A stretch of 64,000 nucleotides of DNA from Hydractinia symbiolongicarpus (GCF_029227915.1 NC_079879.1:16742001-16806000), one strand, 5' to 3'; counted from the stretch's first letter, positions 32,830 to 43,577 are shown. Numbers and translations are program-made. The notes: generated by a model from the letters alone, not told the origin.

Positions 32830-33936
32830 TACTGACCGATTGAGACCAATCCACGAGCAATACTTTATGCTTTGATTTATTCCTTCTGCTCTACTTAGTC
32901 CCAATTTTTGTTCATTTGCTCGATTGTTTTTATTTCTTAAGCCCGTCGATTAATAAATATATTTAATATATGTATATTTTTTTTTATTATATATTTTGGT
33001 GTATAATTTTCATTTTCATATGTTCTGGTCTCAATTCTCCGTCAGAATCTATTATATCGATGTCTTTCAATCCTTCGCCACTTTGAACTCTGCTAATCTT
33101 GTCTACAGTTTTACAGTGTCTTTTTTTATAGAATAACTTATTTCTTTATTTAAATATTATTATTATTTTAATAGGACGAATAGCCATTGTAAAATATGGA
33201 AGTGCCTGAAAGACAGTTAATAAAAAAAATAAAAAAAAAAAAAATTTTCATTATTAGTAATAGCCTAAAAATGAAAATTAATAAATAAAAGAAAAAGCGG
33301 AAGAGTAATAGAATTTGTTGCAAAGAGAATGCGATATACTGGAAAGTCAATTTAATAAATTACCAAAAGTTATGAATAAATATTAACCATGTCAACAATA
33401 CATTAAGAAATAATGGAATGATAGCGGTATGACAGTATAGTAAAACGTAAATTTGTGTACATCATATAAAATGTATGTTATATGTTATATTATTACCATT
33501 AAAAAATAACAAAAAACGCAATCAACATTAAAATGCAAACACACAAATTGAGTTAAGTGAGCGTAACAAAGCGTTGCAGAGAAAAAAGCACAAAAAAGTA
33601 AGCAGAAGCCGGAGGACTAAAGTAGTGAAAGAATTAAGTTGCAAGAGAATGGAAAAAGTAATTGACTGTTGTTTAGATTATTATGTGATATTATTGATGT
33701 TTTCATAGAAGGAAACAACTCTTGAAAATTCGAAAATTTGTAATGTTTTTTGATCTGTAAATTATTAGGTAAGAAGTGAAAAATTCAAAAAGTTCGTCCG
33801 TAAAAAAATAAATAGATAATGTCAAAGTATATTTTAATGATGGCTAAGCTTTACCATATAACTTATTAGAACAGTATAAGTGGTTGCAAGTGAAACTGGC
33901 GCAAACGTTTTAGCTATTAATTTTATTTTGAACAGC
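32830..33936. other. Gene-free AT-rich stretch
   Basis: Low-complexity AT-rich sequence with A-runs (33215-33245). No family or RNA recognised. Confidence 0.45.
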
Positions 33937-34294
33937 TTAAACCATTTTATAACTGATGCTAATGGGTGGCTTTGATGTATACTTCTGATTATAAATTGAT
34001 TCTTCTACGTAACTTTTTTTATCTATGGGTAAATCTTTAAACATCTTTTTGACAAACACTTTAGAATCTTTCGAAGATCCTTCTAACCTGACTGTAATTA
34101 TACTTCCCAAATTGTCTTCAACAAAACTTTCAACGATAGCAAAAAACTCTTTTGATAGTAACGCACGGAATTTTTTCGATGAGCTCTGTTTGAATGACCG
34201 GTATGTAATCATACTTCCAGGAGTGTATAAAATTGCCTTTTTATAATCATCGTGTGCAGGTGGACGTTTAATGTATACGTTTTTATTCGAAGTT
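33937..34294 (-). CDS. Unknown protein fragment
   Basis: Open from about 34294 to a stop at 33937, roughly 118 codons. The translation looks protein-like: VYIKRPPAHDDYKKAILYTP, then SSKKFRALLSKEFFAIVESF, LGSIITVRLEGSSKDSK and KMFKDLPIDKKSYVEESIYN. It lies between the Merlin-type gene and Polinton-like element A. It may be a fragment of A's missing left part or of a host gene. No family recognised; an upstream stop is at about 34301, so any start or splice acceptor is undefined. Confidence 0.3.
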
Positions 34295-34534
34295 TATTCA
34301 CTGATGAACTATACTAAAAGTTCAAAAAATATGTTTATGAAGATTGATTTGTAATGAAAAGTAATTTGACATATGTACATATCTTTTGAAAATAATGTTA
34401 TGGATTGGTCCTTGTGCATGTATTAGGTTATGTAGAAACGGATTCGCCAGCGGGCAAATAAACACTACAAACGAATATTTTATAACGATGAAGGACTTAC
34501 GTTGTAGAACAATTCTTTCTGCTCATCAATTGAA

Positions 34535-35150
34535 TCAATACACGAAATAGCCCTTTTCAATGTTTTGAACCCTTAGCCACCTCCTTTTCTTTAAAATACC
34601 ACGTCTTTGTACACGGGCGCAGTAATATGGAAGATAGTGGTATTTATCGTCGTCAGCTCTTGTATGTTTGCGAAATATCATAATTACATTATTCCTCCCT
34701 GGATTATACACATGTGGTGCATATCTCTGACGTAACCCTGCAATTTCCAATGTTCGTAGATCAAGCTGGTTCTCTCGCTCATGGAGGTCATCGTTAAGAA
34801 TCGCAATAGCCATATCCCTCTCCTCGATCGCCTCCTCTAATTTTGAAATACCTTTTAACGCCAAATATTTCATGACCTCAAGTGCCTTTGGTTTTCTTGA
34901 ACGCGCACAAATCTTAAGAGCAGCATCCAATGTCATAAAGGCATCATGACAATTTTTAGTTTTTCCAAGGGCCTGGTTTGAAACCATACCCATTTCATCA
35001 CGGAAAAATGGTTGGAATATCTCGATACCCCTCCACAATATTAGCAATACCTAAGAACCTCCCAAGATCAGCACGTTTAAACATGGGTTTACCTTGATTG
35101 TTTAATAATATCTCAATGGTAGGCAATGTGTTAAATAAGGTAAGTGACAT
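34535..35150 (-). pseudogene. Element A: MSV199/DUF3627-like protein, one frameshift
   Basis: Starts at ATG 35150. The N-terminal 55 residues include MFKRADLGRFLGIANI, shared almost exactly with element B's protein. A frame change near 35000 moves the rest to the frame with QALGKTKNCHDAFMTLDAAL, KICARSRKPKALEVMKYLAL (the MSV199-like core), a heptad-rich EEAIEERDMAIAILNDDLHE coiled coil and a C-terminal part PYYCARVQRRGILKKRRW. This domain order (DNA-binding MSV199-type, coiled coil, DUF3627-like tail) is found in proteins of large DNA viruses and is thought to be regulatory. The function here is inferred only. Confidence 0.55.
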
Positions 35151-35156
35151 TTTATT

Positions 35157-35381
35157 TTAAATAATGGATCCAACCAGGGAAATCATTAGGACAGACATAA
35201 ATCCGAAAAAATACATGGTGCTCCTATGGATTCTTTCTCTCTCCAGAACATCACGAAGCTCCTCTTGGAGGGCTTCCAGTTGACTTTCGAGATAACGAAT
35301 GCGATCGAGCTCTTCATGGCAAGCAGCCAGCTGATTTTCTACTGTTCTGATATATGACATATTTATTCTAGAACAGTCCAA
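35157..35381 (-). CDS. Element A: small coiled-coil protein with C-terminal TM helix
   Basis: 74 codons from 35381; the Met of MSYIRTVENQLAACHEEL (35360) is the likelier start because the first codons overlap the end of the ATPase frame. The central LDRIRYLESQLEALQEELRD is a strong coiled coil, followed by a hydrophobic tail MYFFGFMSVLMISLVGSII. It is intact, sits 7 bp before the MSV199-type gene start, and has no counterpart in element B, where the ATPase and MSV199 genes are only about 40 bp apart. Unknown family; tail-anchored topology suggested. Confidence 0.5.
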   Translation of the reverse strand: MDCSRINMSYIRTVENQLAACHEELDRIRYLESQLEALQEELRDVLERERIHRSTMYFFGFMSVLMISLVGSII

Positions 35382-35964
35382 GCCATGGGATGCTCGAGAC
35401 GAATAAGCAAACAGGTGTGCTTGGATCTCCTGAGTTGATTTTTGATTGGATTCCAGTCGTCTATCAGGTTGGTCTCTTGATCCAGCAAAACAAGATCACT
35501 TTTCTCATGCGGGTACCAAAGGAACAACTGTTTCTTTTGCCGACGGAGATTTTTAGGCAAAGCTGTGTAGGATTGTGTGAGAAGCTAGAGGCTGTGCCGA
35601 CGATGTCTCCCACTGATTGCGAGCTCAAGTAAGGGTTGTCTGCGTTTATCCAGGCTCTCGTCAGCGATCATGTCATCAATAATCAATAATGTTTCTTCGC
35701 CTGCAAGGAGGTTTGAAAATTTGCTTATCCAATCGAATAAATTATCACCTGGGTCAATAAGGAACACATAATCATCCTTCCAAAGCGAGTATCTCTTCAA
35801 GTATGTGGTATTCCATCGTATGGTGGGGCAAAGGATTACGATATATTGTGGAATTGCCCCCTGTACTAGTGCTCAAGCAGGTCCAGAACTCTTTGAGTTT
35901 TACCGCACGACGTAGGCCAGGTAAATATTGTAGTGCACGGATTTTTTACGATGTTTAGAGTCAT
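35363..35964 (-). pseudogene. Element A: FtsK/HerA-type packaging ATPase, broken, altered P-loop
   Basis: From ATG 35964 the frame reads a P-loop region FTWPTSCGKTQRVLDLL, where the related protein of element B has the normal FAGPTSCGKTQ, so the first glycine of GxxxxGKT is tryptophan here. A stop follows within 12 codons and the frame changes. Then come YSLWKDDYVFLIDPGDNLFD, the Walker B region TLLIIDDMIADESLDKRR, LLELAISGRHRRHSL with a TAG at a tryptophan position, then NLRRQKKQLFLWYPHEKSD. The length and motif set match Polinton genome-packaging ATPases (A32 type), which drive DNA into virions. Confidence 0.75.
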
Positions 35965-36014
35965 TTATTCTTCATGTATACCACGTGGTATACACAAAAT
36001 TTGCATGTGCTTAC

Positions 36015-36263
36015 TTAGGTTTTAGGACTATACTCGCGGGCAACCATTCCTTTCCTCACTGCCATTTCACGGCTAGGAAGCCCTGCTGTAAAATATGCTA
36101 CCATTTTCATAACGTCATTCGTATCCAGCTTTGTACTGGGGCTCGATATTCCTAAAAATCGTTTACCGAGCATCGCGTATGCGACTGTGAAACCGAGGTC
36201 CACAACTGTTTCATATATCATATCAATGATTTCCTTTTGCTGAGGAGTTACGTTTGTAGCCAT
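36015..36263 (-). CDS. Element A: conserved 82-residue protein (shared with B)
   Basis: Intact frame starting MATNVTPQQKEIIDMIYETV. The pair in element B (46643-46897) shares VTP.(Q/E)K.I.DM.Y.TVVDLGFT, YAM.GK..LGI..PSTK.DTNDV.K.VAYF.AG and a basic tail. Both copies stay open while their neighbours have decayed. It has amphipathic and weakly hydrophobic helices but no clear TM segment. By position among small virion-type genes it may be a minor structural protein; I do not recognise the family. Ends 50 bp before the ATPase start codon. Confidence 0.6.
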   Translation of the reverse strand: MATNVTPQQKEIIDMIYETVVDLGFTVAYAMLGKRFLGISSPSTKLDTNDVMKMVAYFTAGLPSREMAVRKGMVAREYSPKT

Positions 36264-36274
36264 TTATTATAAGC

Positions 36275-36631
36275 TTATCGCATGTGGAATATGTCAATCT
36301 CTGCCTTAGGCTCCTTCCTAACGCTTGGTTGCTGAGCCACTGCAGCAGGCTGCTGAGTACTCGCGGATTTTTTCCGTAAAAAATAATATACACCTCCAAT
36401 ACATGCAATTATTGCAATAAGGCCTCCACCAATATATATACCAGTGCTTGACTGTACAGAACTCACTCCAGAAAAGGTTTTGACTGGAGGTTGTACAGCA
36501 CCATCTTGTTGTTTTATATCTTCTTTTCTCTTTTTCATCAATGCCGCCAACTTGTGGCCTTGGGCTACTCTACCTGGGTGCTTTAATGGTTTTGTTATTA
36601 CCCTCTGTTCTTGCGATTGATCAGTGTTCAT
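36275..36631 (-). CDS. Element A: small single-TM protein
   Basis: 118 residues: a hydrophilic, basic N-terminus (EQRVITKPLKHPGRVAQGHK, LMKKRKEDIKQQ), a TM helix (IYIGGGLIAIIACIGGVYYFLR) and a C-terminal alanine/glutamine/proline-rich tail. Element B has a relative at 46908-47239 with the same EERVITK....GRVA.GK.L start and a TM segment. It is intact here and 11 bp upstream of the 82-residue gene. Probably a virion membrane or minor capsid component, by analogy with small TM proteins of Polintons; the family was not recognised. Confidence 0.58.
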   Translation of the reverse strand: MNTDQSQEQRVITKPLKHPGRVAQGHKLAALMKKRKEDIKQQDGAVQPPVKTFSGVSSVQSSTGIYIGGGLIAIIACIGGVYYFLRKKSASTQQPAAVAQQPSVRKEPKAEIDIFHMR

Positions 36632-36844
36632 TTCTTATAACCACCAAGATACCTTAATTTACTAATATGTGGAATCACTATTAAATCATATGCCTGTGGT
36701 GGAAATTGGTCTTCTGCTGGTGTTAGAATTTTCACAAGAGGTATTCTATTGGAATCACCATATATTGAGATCCAATCCGTATACGGAGCCCTTAGTCTGT
36801 TTTTATTTTTTGAATCTACTATTCTACTTCATTTATCAAAGAAT

Positions 36845-37462
36845 TCACGATTGCCCATGCATATCTTTGATAGAGTATTCCCCATTGTTTTCTTGTTCTA
36901 TATCAACCTTACTTTCATTCATTTTGGAAGCGGGTAGTTGACAGTGGTTAATTGTATAGGCAGCTACCAACAGAGGCGCGAGGAATCGACCAAAGGCTGT
37001 GTAAACCAATATACCCAGGTCAGCCATGTTTTCCCTAATAACGGGGTCGTTTTCTAAATCAGGATGAAGAGCCTCGGGAATATCAAGCGGTACAATATTG
37101 CCTATGACCTTCGTATACATACTTATTGCATGGGTACTGAGAGCCAAGGCAGTCTTTATTCCTTTCTCATGGAGATCGCGTTCAGTACAATCATTATAAA
37201 TTTTCTCAAAAACCTCAGGTGATGCCTTATCGATGAACGCCTCTGTGCATTTTTTTGGTAAAAGATGAGGCTTGGTCTTACGGATGTCTTTCAGGATTTG
37301 GCATTTGTCTATAGGTTGATCAACAGCCTCGGCTGGAGTATCGAAATCAAAGATATTAACGAGATTTGACATGTTTATTATTACCCGTCTATATTTCAAA
37401 TAACCGAGGATGACTAAAATATATGGGAGCAATATTGCAATCAATAGCAATACATCCTCCAT
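36845..37462 (-). CDS. Element A: conserved ~176-residue protein with upstream TM extension
   Basis: Open for 205 codons. The conserved part begins at MSNLVNIFDFDTPAEAV (37372). Element B's homologue starts there too (MSDIARVFD), so 37372 is the probable start. The preceding 30 codons (MEDVLLLIAILLPYILVILG) form a TM segment that could be a separate short protein read in the same frame. Shared motifs with B are PIDK....K......HLLPKKCTE, F(I/V)DKA and (T/L)..ISMY.(K/N).IGNIV. The C-terminal region has a hydrophobic helix (GILVYTAFGRFLAPLLVAAY). Unknown family; position suggests a structural or membrane role. Confidence 0.55.
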   Translation of the reverse strand: MEDVLLLIAILLPYILVILGYLKYRRVIINMSNLVNIFDFDTPAEAVDQPIDKCQILKDIRKTKPHLLPKKCTEAFIDKASPEVFEKIYNDCTERDLHEKGIKTALALSTHAISMYTKVIGNIVPLDIPEALHPDLENDPVIRENMADLGILVYTAFGRFLAPLLVAAYTINHCQLPASKMNESKVDIEQENNGEYSIKDMHGQS

Positions 37463-37467
37463 TTTTA

Positions 37468-40400
37468 TTTCTTTAACCGATAATGACCCCGGGCAAGCGT
37501 TGTTATTTGGTCATCCTGAACAATCCGCTTATCGTCAGTTCTATTATCGCGATTTTTGTGACTTCCTGCGTGTATATATTGTGACCTTTGTTCTGTATCC
37601 AACGCCAACTCTTATTTATATCAATGCCTTCCTCTAGACATCGTTGATAATCTTCAAAAGTAATACATTTCTTGGTGACGGTCCTCTTCACATCCTTTGC
37701 TTTGCGATCACCACCCTCTTTCGTTAATGCTTTGTATGCATATGCCTTAAGCCTAAGGGTTATGAAATGCGTTATAATTTTGCCACCGAGCTCATCTTTC
37801 ATTAATCCGACCACTTTTTTATTTTTGCCGATGGGTAAAGGTCTGTTGTGATCCTTGTCAAAAGCGCTTGTATCGAATCGTGTATCGAATCAGCAATGTC
37901 GCGGTAAAAATCCTCCATTCTTATGTGATATACGAACGAATCAGTATCCATGTAACATATCCGTTGCTTGCTACCGTACTTTGGCTGCATGTAGTCGTAG
38001 TGGAACTCATATATGACGGTTTTTGACTGATCTAAAATAGCTTGACCAATATATACGGGCTTGTTTATCTTGATTCCCATTCTACCCATTTCAACACCCA
38101 TGAGGTTTTTACTAAAACAAGTGCCGCTCTTGAAATTTGGTAGCATGGTCAGCTTCGTATATGCGGCTTCATTCGTAACTAGCTGTTGTTAGGAATGTTG
38201 CGATGATTGCGGATATTTTCAATAGTTTTCCCAAAGACCGAGAGGTTCATCAACTTATAAAAATCTTCCTCAAAGTCATTCTTGGCGGCAGTTCTCAGCT
38301 TCGTGTTATGGTCTATATATGGCTTAAGCTAGGCACTATGTTTGAATTGAATAGCGCGGTGGACCTTCTTAAGCTCGAGCCCGTGTTTCAGGGCTTGATG
38401 AAGAGCTCCGATGTGTACCACGTATTTCCGCTTATGTTCTAGATTTGGTATGAGATTCTCAACTCTGTAAATCATCCTACGCTCCGGCAGGAAAGGCAGC
38501 TCGTTTTGTTTGTCGTGGAGCTCCTTCGGATAATCAACGTCTACCTCCAGGAGGTACCCATGCTTATTATCAGATACCAGCTTCTCGATCTTCTTTTCAT
38601 CTATTACCTCAATATTCGACACCCATTTAAAAACATGGGTTGGGAGGGGTTGTTGCATGGCCCAGCCATAAAGATTGTTGGCGTCAAGGTACTGCAAGTA
38701 TGACGACTCCTCCCCATAATCATATTGATCCCCCATATACCTGTTATTCGCTCTCGCGTAGCGGTGCACCGCTTGAGTTATACCACCTCGAATACCCTTT
38801 TCAAACATCAGTAGAATATCAGGATCTGTTAGGAGCTCCAGCTTGATATTCGTGTACTTGAGTGCTGCTTTCCATGCTAAGCCGGGTGCACTGTAGAAAT
38901 GGGCGGGATCAAGCTTGTATTGATTCTGGCAGACCCCCCAAAAGCTATGGAAGTTGTCAGTCAATAGCAGGACATCCGTCACTAACTAAGCATCGTGGTA
39001 ATCACCCATGGTAGTCTCTGGGACCTTTGGGGTAATTGCATTCCATACTTTCTGGGCATGAGCATAGTCATGATCGCTTATTCCCTTCATATTTAAATTG
39101 CTATAGAAGGCGTCCCTAGGTGGTAGCTCAGTCTCTTTGAATTTTTGCCAACTATCCATGTATTCATATGGGTATACTCCTTTTTGAAGCATGAGCCGGA
39201 ATAACTCATCATCGCTAAAGTAGTAGCTCATGGCTGGTGTATTGGCCTTCACTTGATCCTTATCTAATATTAGATTCGTAATATTAGATTCACAACTGCT
39301 GCACCAAAAGCTTTCCACATACTCGGCGTTAATGCTCTGAAATTCCAGACATGTATCAGCGCACTGCTGGCATTTCATGCCTGCCGGGTTCGTGCCAATA
39401 ACGTTACTTGCCAATTTCTCCAAGCTTGATGCCATAAATCGACAGCTGTCAATGAGCCTGATCTCGATCTTCTTATTGAATTCACCGTCACCATACCCCA
39501 TACCTGCAATGGGTACCTTGATTTTAACATTAAACGATATATACTTCTCGGTGTTTTCAGCGATACAACCAATATCCTGAGTATCATATTTTTCGCCCAG
39601 CTCGCGAATGAACAAGTGGGCGTCATAGCCACTTAAATTATGAAATATCACGGGTACGTGATTGGGTATCTTATACTTAAGATTGCAGGTATTGTGGGCT
39701 GCTCCTCGATATAAGCCTGTATAATGGCAATGGTCTCTAACTTTTCTATTTTCATCGTTGAACAGCTTCATGCATATATGGCAGGTATTTGCAGCATCGT
39801 GATGCCTCTTCTAATCCTCAGTCAGTTCCAACATGGGCTTCTGTGGAAACAGCGAGTATAACCGCTTAACCTCATCTTCAAGGTGTTGAACGAATAACTC
39901 TACACACCCCTCACCCCTGCACTTGTATAGCGGATCAGGGACCTCTCCATAAGCAAAGGTACTGTAGGTACACCAACCATGCGGTTGGTGTTTGTTCAGC
40001 GTCTTAGTCTTCGTATCCCGAGCATTCTCTTTCATTTTGATCAGTAGGTTTTCAAAGTCCGCATAGATTACGAATGGTATTTTGAATTGAGGCTGACCAT
40101 TTTTCCTTCTCGCTGGGCATCATGATCTTTACCGCTTCATTGTCCTTGCAGTAGGTATAATGATTGTCTTTGATTCTACTGTTTGGAACCCTTGTAAGCA
40201 ACTCATGCAAAAATGCATTTTCCCATGATTCTTCGATATCTCGCTACCCAATAATCTCGAAATATTTTCGATGTTTGTATAATGATTTTTCTTATTATCG
40301 GTAAGCAATAACAGATTAGCCTGCTTCTCTCTTTCATTAAAATTTGATTGCCGCAAGATATTAAAACTCTTCCCTGTTGTATACAGAACGTTTACGGCAA

Positions 40401-41508
40401 TGTCAGGATTGTTTCTTTCGAATTTGATGATATCTTTGATGGATGTTGGGAACTCAATACCCTGCCAGTTGTATCGATCCACATAGGGTCGCAGCTTGCT
40501 TAGGCGTTCTGGATTATATTTTATTTCCTCATGATGTAGCGCTGCTATGATACTCCACTTGAAATACTCTTCATCATTGTTCTGTGGATTAATGGTAGCC
40601 TTCTTAGTGGATATCCACTTTGGTGCTTCAATGTATCAGGAGCCTCTCGTAAGCTTGAGCTTGTGGAAGTCCACGTCAAGATGTAGGATGCGGCAGATGC
40701 TAAACCCAGATTTGGGTAATGCGGGATTTTCTACATGTGTTCTGATTTGGGAAAACATCGTTTCCATCGATTCATCCACGATGGTTCCTTGAAATATTGA
40801 TATCATATTGCTGTGGAATACCTTATCTACCCCAATAAACTCGTTAGTACCATCGATTGACTTTTCCATAGGATCCATAGGGAGCACTGGATTTTCAGAT
40901 CCCATGTCTTCCACTTGGTTTTCGATGAGTGTTTTTACATTTGATCGAACCATGCCCAGGTATCCATCAATATCTGTTCCATCAATGCCAGCTATACGAT
41001 AACTTTTGAATGTTTTGTGTAATGCATGCTTATGTTCCTGAGGCGTAAAATCTTGGTTCGGTTGCTTTGAAGCACGATCCTCCCTCGCTTCTTCCTGGAC
41101 CTCGCCAACCAGTGTCTTCTTAGCACCATCATATAGTGAAAGTATTCGTGTTTTTATCGATTTAAATGTTTTCCTTATTGGTTTCATGATACTCTTTGGT
41201 ATATGTGATAGTAGCCACTCTGACCACTTTCGCAGCTTACTATTAATTACTGGACGAGTTTTCTTCAGCTCCTGGCGTTCAAACTCGTTCATTTCCTCGA
41301 ACGTGGGTACATGTGGCTCGATGTTCTTTTTAATTAGTCGAGTTTTTGCCATTTCATAACTCTCAAAAATATCCATGGCTTGTGGTGAGAATGGCTGCGT
41401 CTCTAACAAAGCAACAAGGTCTGCTTTGCGTAATTTTGAATAACCCGTAAGCCCACGTGTTTTCGCAATGACGTGTAATTGTTTTACGGTATTAGAATTC
41501 AAATTCAT
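37468..41508 (-). pseudogene. Element A: protein-primed DNA polymerase B, multiply interrupted
   Basis: Starts at ATG 41508 with a SAP-like motif (KQLHVIAKTRGLTGYSKLRK). Later landmarks are CRILHLDVDFHKLKLTRG, the exonuclease I motif YADFENLL (about 40055), an endonuclease VII-like segment (CHICMKLF...DHCHYTGLYRGAAHNTCN) with VIFHNLSGYDAHLF, polymerase motif A (LDANNLYGWAM, about 38680), motif B region (KINKPVYIGQAILD) and motif C YMDTDSF (about 37955). Breaks: TGA at 40636, a frameshift near 40165, TAG at 39811, 38986 and 38329, frameshifts near 38190 and 37810. This polymerase family replicates Polintons from a protein primer. Catalytic residues persist between the breaks, so decay seems to be by scattered nonsense changes. 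Confidence 0.8.
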
Positions 41509-41514
41509 CTTCTT

Positions 41515-41806
41515 TATTATATATATTTTTTGATTTCAATCAACAATTTTTCTGGTGCGGTCATATTTTTGAGTAAGGGAATTTCCCTTACTCATATTCT
41601 ATATATATGAGTATATGCCTTTGCGCATGCGTTAATGATGTCATGTATTATTGTTTATATCATTTAATATTATTTTGTGTTAGTTATTGGCATATGATAT
41701 CATTTCATATTATTTTGTGTTAGTTATTAGCATTTAGGGAATTTCCCTTTGGTCGACGTTGACTGCACCAGAACGAACATTTCTCTATCTCTAAAGTTGT
41801 CTTGTT
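41515..41806. repeat. Element A: terminal region with inverted and direct motifs
   Basis: TTCTGGTGCGGTC at 41550 is the inverse (12 of 13) of GACTGCACCAGAA at 41769. Between them are paired AGGGAATTTCCCT palindromes (41577 and 41737) and two TTTCATATTATTTTGTGTTA -type direct repeats (41662 and 41705). The GCACCAGAA.GAACATTTCT CTATCTCT segment recurs at the right end of element B. This is the probable terminal repeat and promoter region of the polymerase. Confidence 0.55.
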
Positions 41807-41807
41807 A

Positions 41808-42224
41808 CTATTCATAGACCCTGAAAAAGTGAAGCCCTATTCGGGCGTAAATGAGGTTTTCTACAACCCCAAGATTGAGAGGATAAGCGTGACGGGGGAA
41901 GGGGAACCTAACGAGCTCTACTAACACGCTATGCTTCCCAAAGAACATCTCGCGCAGATTGTCAACATTTTCGGTGCCCACAATAGCAATGTCACAATTG
42001 GCCAGTTTTTCAATGAAAAGAATGCGTTATTCATCGATTTTCGAGCCTCTCCCGATGATATTTTACATGGTAGCGGAAGACCATTACAACGCCTAAGCGA
42101 TGGGATAACACTACATATGACCAAAAAGGCCGATGGAACCGGGGATTTTACATGCTATGTATATCTACTTCAAGACGCCCAAATGAACATTCTGAGTGGC
42201 AGGCTCGATGGTGTGGAGTATTGA
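41808..42224 (+). pseudogene. Element B: capsid-like C-terminal fragment
   Basis: The frame begins abruptly after the terminal sequence of A, with DPEKVKPYSGVNEVFYNPKI, then ISVTGEGEPNELY followed by a TAA, HAMLPKEHLAQIVNIFGAHN, FFNEKNALFIDFRASPDDIL, HGSGRPLQRLSDGITLHMTK and DFTCYVYLLQDAQMNILSGR to a stop at 42224. The beta-rich 'V.V.GEPN.LY..GM' and 'ALWLDLRSTDD..LHGSGR' style recalls the second half of capsid proteins of Polinton-like elements. I am not certain of this; it could be a minor structural protein. The N-terminal part is absent and one stop interrupts the rest. Confidence 0.42.
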
Positions 42225-42229
42225 ATAAA

Positions 42230-42555
42230 ATGGCTACTCTTATGATCATGGAACTTGCAAGACATGGTAAGGCCGAACATAAACGGCATGTCGAGGCAGT
42301 TGAAAAGCTCAATGCAGCTTAAGCAGAATGGATCAGGAAGAGGCAAGCCAAGCTCGATTGGTTCAATGAGCAAAGGGAGATGCAGCTCAGGGCTGGCAAA
42401 AGCCTCAAAGAGCTGGTTGGCGACATGCTTCAGAAAAGAAGGCCCCACAATTGAAGGATTTTTACACACCCTCGAAGCAGCAACAAGATAGTGAGTTAAC
42501 GTTCGTCATTGGTTCCTTATCCCTACAAGGCTTCGTGGCTTACAAGCATCTGTAA
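42230..42555 (+). pseudogene. Element B: small coiled-coil/TM protein, broken
   Basis: Starts 6 bp after the capsid-like stop at ATG 42230. It encodes ELARHGKAEHKRHVEAVEKL, an in-frame TAA at 42320, WIRKRQAKLDWFNEQREMQL and GKSLKELVGDML, then after a frame change near 42450 DFYTPSKQQQDSELTFVIGS and LSLQGFVAYKHL to a stop at 42555. The layout is a charged helix, a proline-containing linker and a hydrophobic C-terminal segment. Probably a minor virion protein by position; family not recognised. Confidence 0.4.
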
Positions 42556-42603
42556 GAACGTGTTTAAATAAAGACATGTCAAAAGCATCACATATCGTTA
42601 CAG

Positions 42604-43577
42604 ATGAGGAGGCAGAAAATTAGGCCAGATTTACTATATGCCGAAACATCAGTGGACCGGCCGCAAGGCTATCAAATTACTCGCGAAGGAGAGCGGTCTC
42701 TCCAAAAGCTAGTAACTCATTGGCTATCCAGGCAGCTTTTGTGGCTCCGGCATATTCGGGGTCCGAAGCGTATAGACTACCCCCATTTTACCGTTACAAC
42801 ACTGAATGAAATGCCCCAATTTGATCTTTTGTACATGCCCCATGATCGGTTGTATGGCAATACGTACAAGTATATTCTCACGTGCATTGACGTAGCCTCA
42901 CGTTACAAAGTAGCAAGGCCGTTGCGCACCCAAAAAAGCCGGCGAAGTCGCGGGTATCATCCAAAATATACACAAGGCAGGGCCTTTACACTGCCCAAAA
43001 ACCTTCCAGTGTGATAACGGTAGCGAGCTTAAATCTGACGTAACCAAGTTGCTAGAGGATAAGGGGTGGAAATCAAGCGGACTACCACAAAATATTACCA
43101 TACATTTAAAGCCTTTTTAGAGTCGTACAATAAAGTATTCGCGGAAAGGCTATTCAAGCCTCAGGATGCACAAGAGCTAGCTTCTGATGAGACTAGCAGT
43201 ATATGTGTAAAAATCTATATACCATCGTCAAAAGCCTCAATAATACCAAGACTGCCATGATTGAGATGAAGCCCAATACGGCAATTAAGCTTGAGGAGGT
43301 ACCACTCACGAAAAGTCAGCAATATCCCGAAGAGAAACTCCTACCTGAGGATGGATTGTACTTATACCTCCTACAGCCTGGAAAGGAGCATGGCGACTCG
43401 AAAAAACGTGCCACGGATGCTTTCTGGAGTAGGAAAATGTATAGGTTGGACCATATAGTGGCTGGTAGCCATGTTTTATACTATTTGAAAGATGGTCCCG
43501 AAAGGAGCTTTGTTTCGGAAGAACTCATGGTTATCTCGGAGGATGTTCAGGTGCCTCCGGAACATGTTAAAGACTGA
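42604..43577 (+). pseudogene. Element B: retroviral-type DDE integrase, two to three frameshifts
   Basis: The N-terminal part has an HTH-like region and PHFTVTTLNEMPQFDLLYMP (first Asp), then YKYILTCIDVASRYKVARPL. After a frameshift near 42930 comes CDNGSELKSD (second Asp, about 43008) and, in the next frame, HTFKAFLESYNKVFAERLFK with the catalytic Glu, then QDAQELAS. The last frame (43203-43577) has KSLNNTKTAMIEMKPNTAIK, LPEDGLYLYLLQPGKEHGDS and VLYYLKDGPERSFVSEELMV, the conserved C-terminal domain of Polinton integrases. All three catalytic residues remain, although the frame is broken. It would insert the element into host DNA. Confidence 0.75.

Larger units (their letters stand above)
34535..41806 (-). 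mobile_element. Polinton/Maverick-like element A, left-truncated
   Basis: Seven minus-strand genes in tight order, from the right: DNA polymerase B, a ~176-residue protein, a TM protein, an 82-residue protein, packaging ATPase, a coiled-coil/TM protein and an MSV199-type protein. The right end carries GACTGCACCAGAACGAACAT then TTCTCTATCTCT (41770-41800), also present at the right end of element B (51785-51815). Integrase and capsid genes expected at the left are absent, so A is truncated near 34.5 kb. Polintons are virus-related self-synthesising transposons. Stops and frameshifts in the polymerase and ATPase show that it is inactive. Confidence 0.75.
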
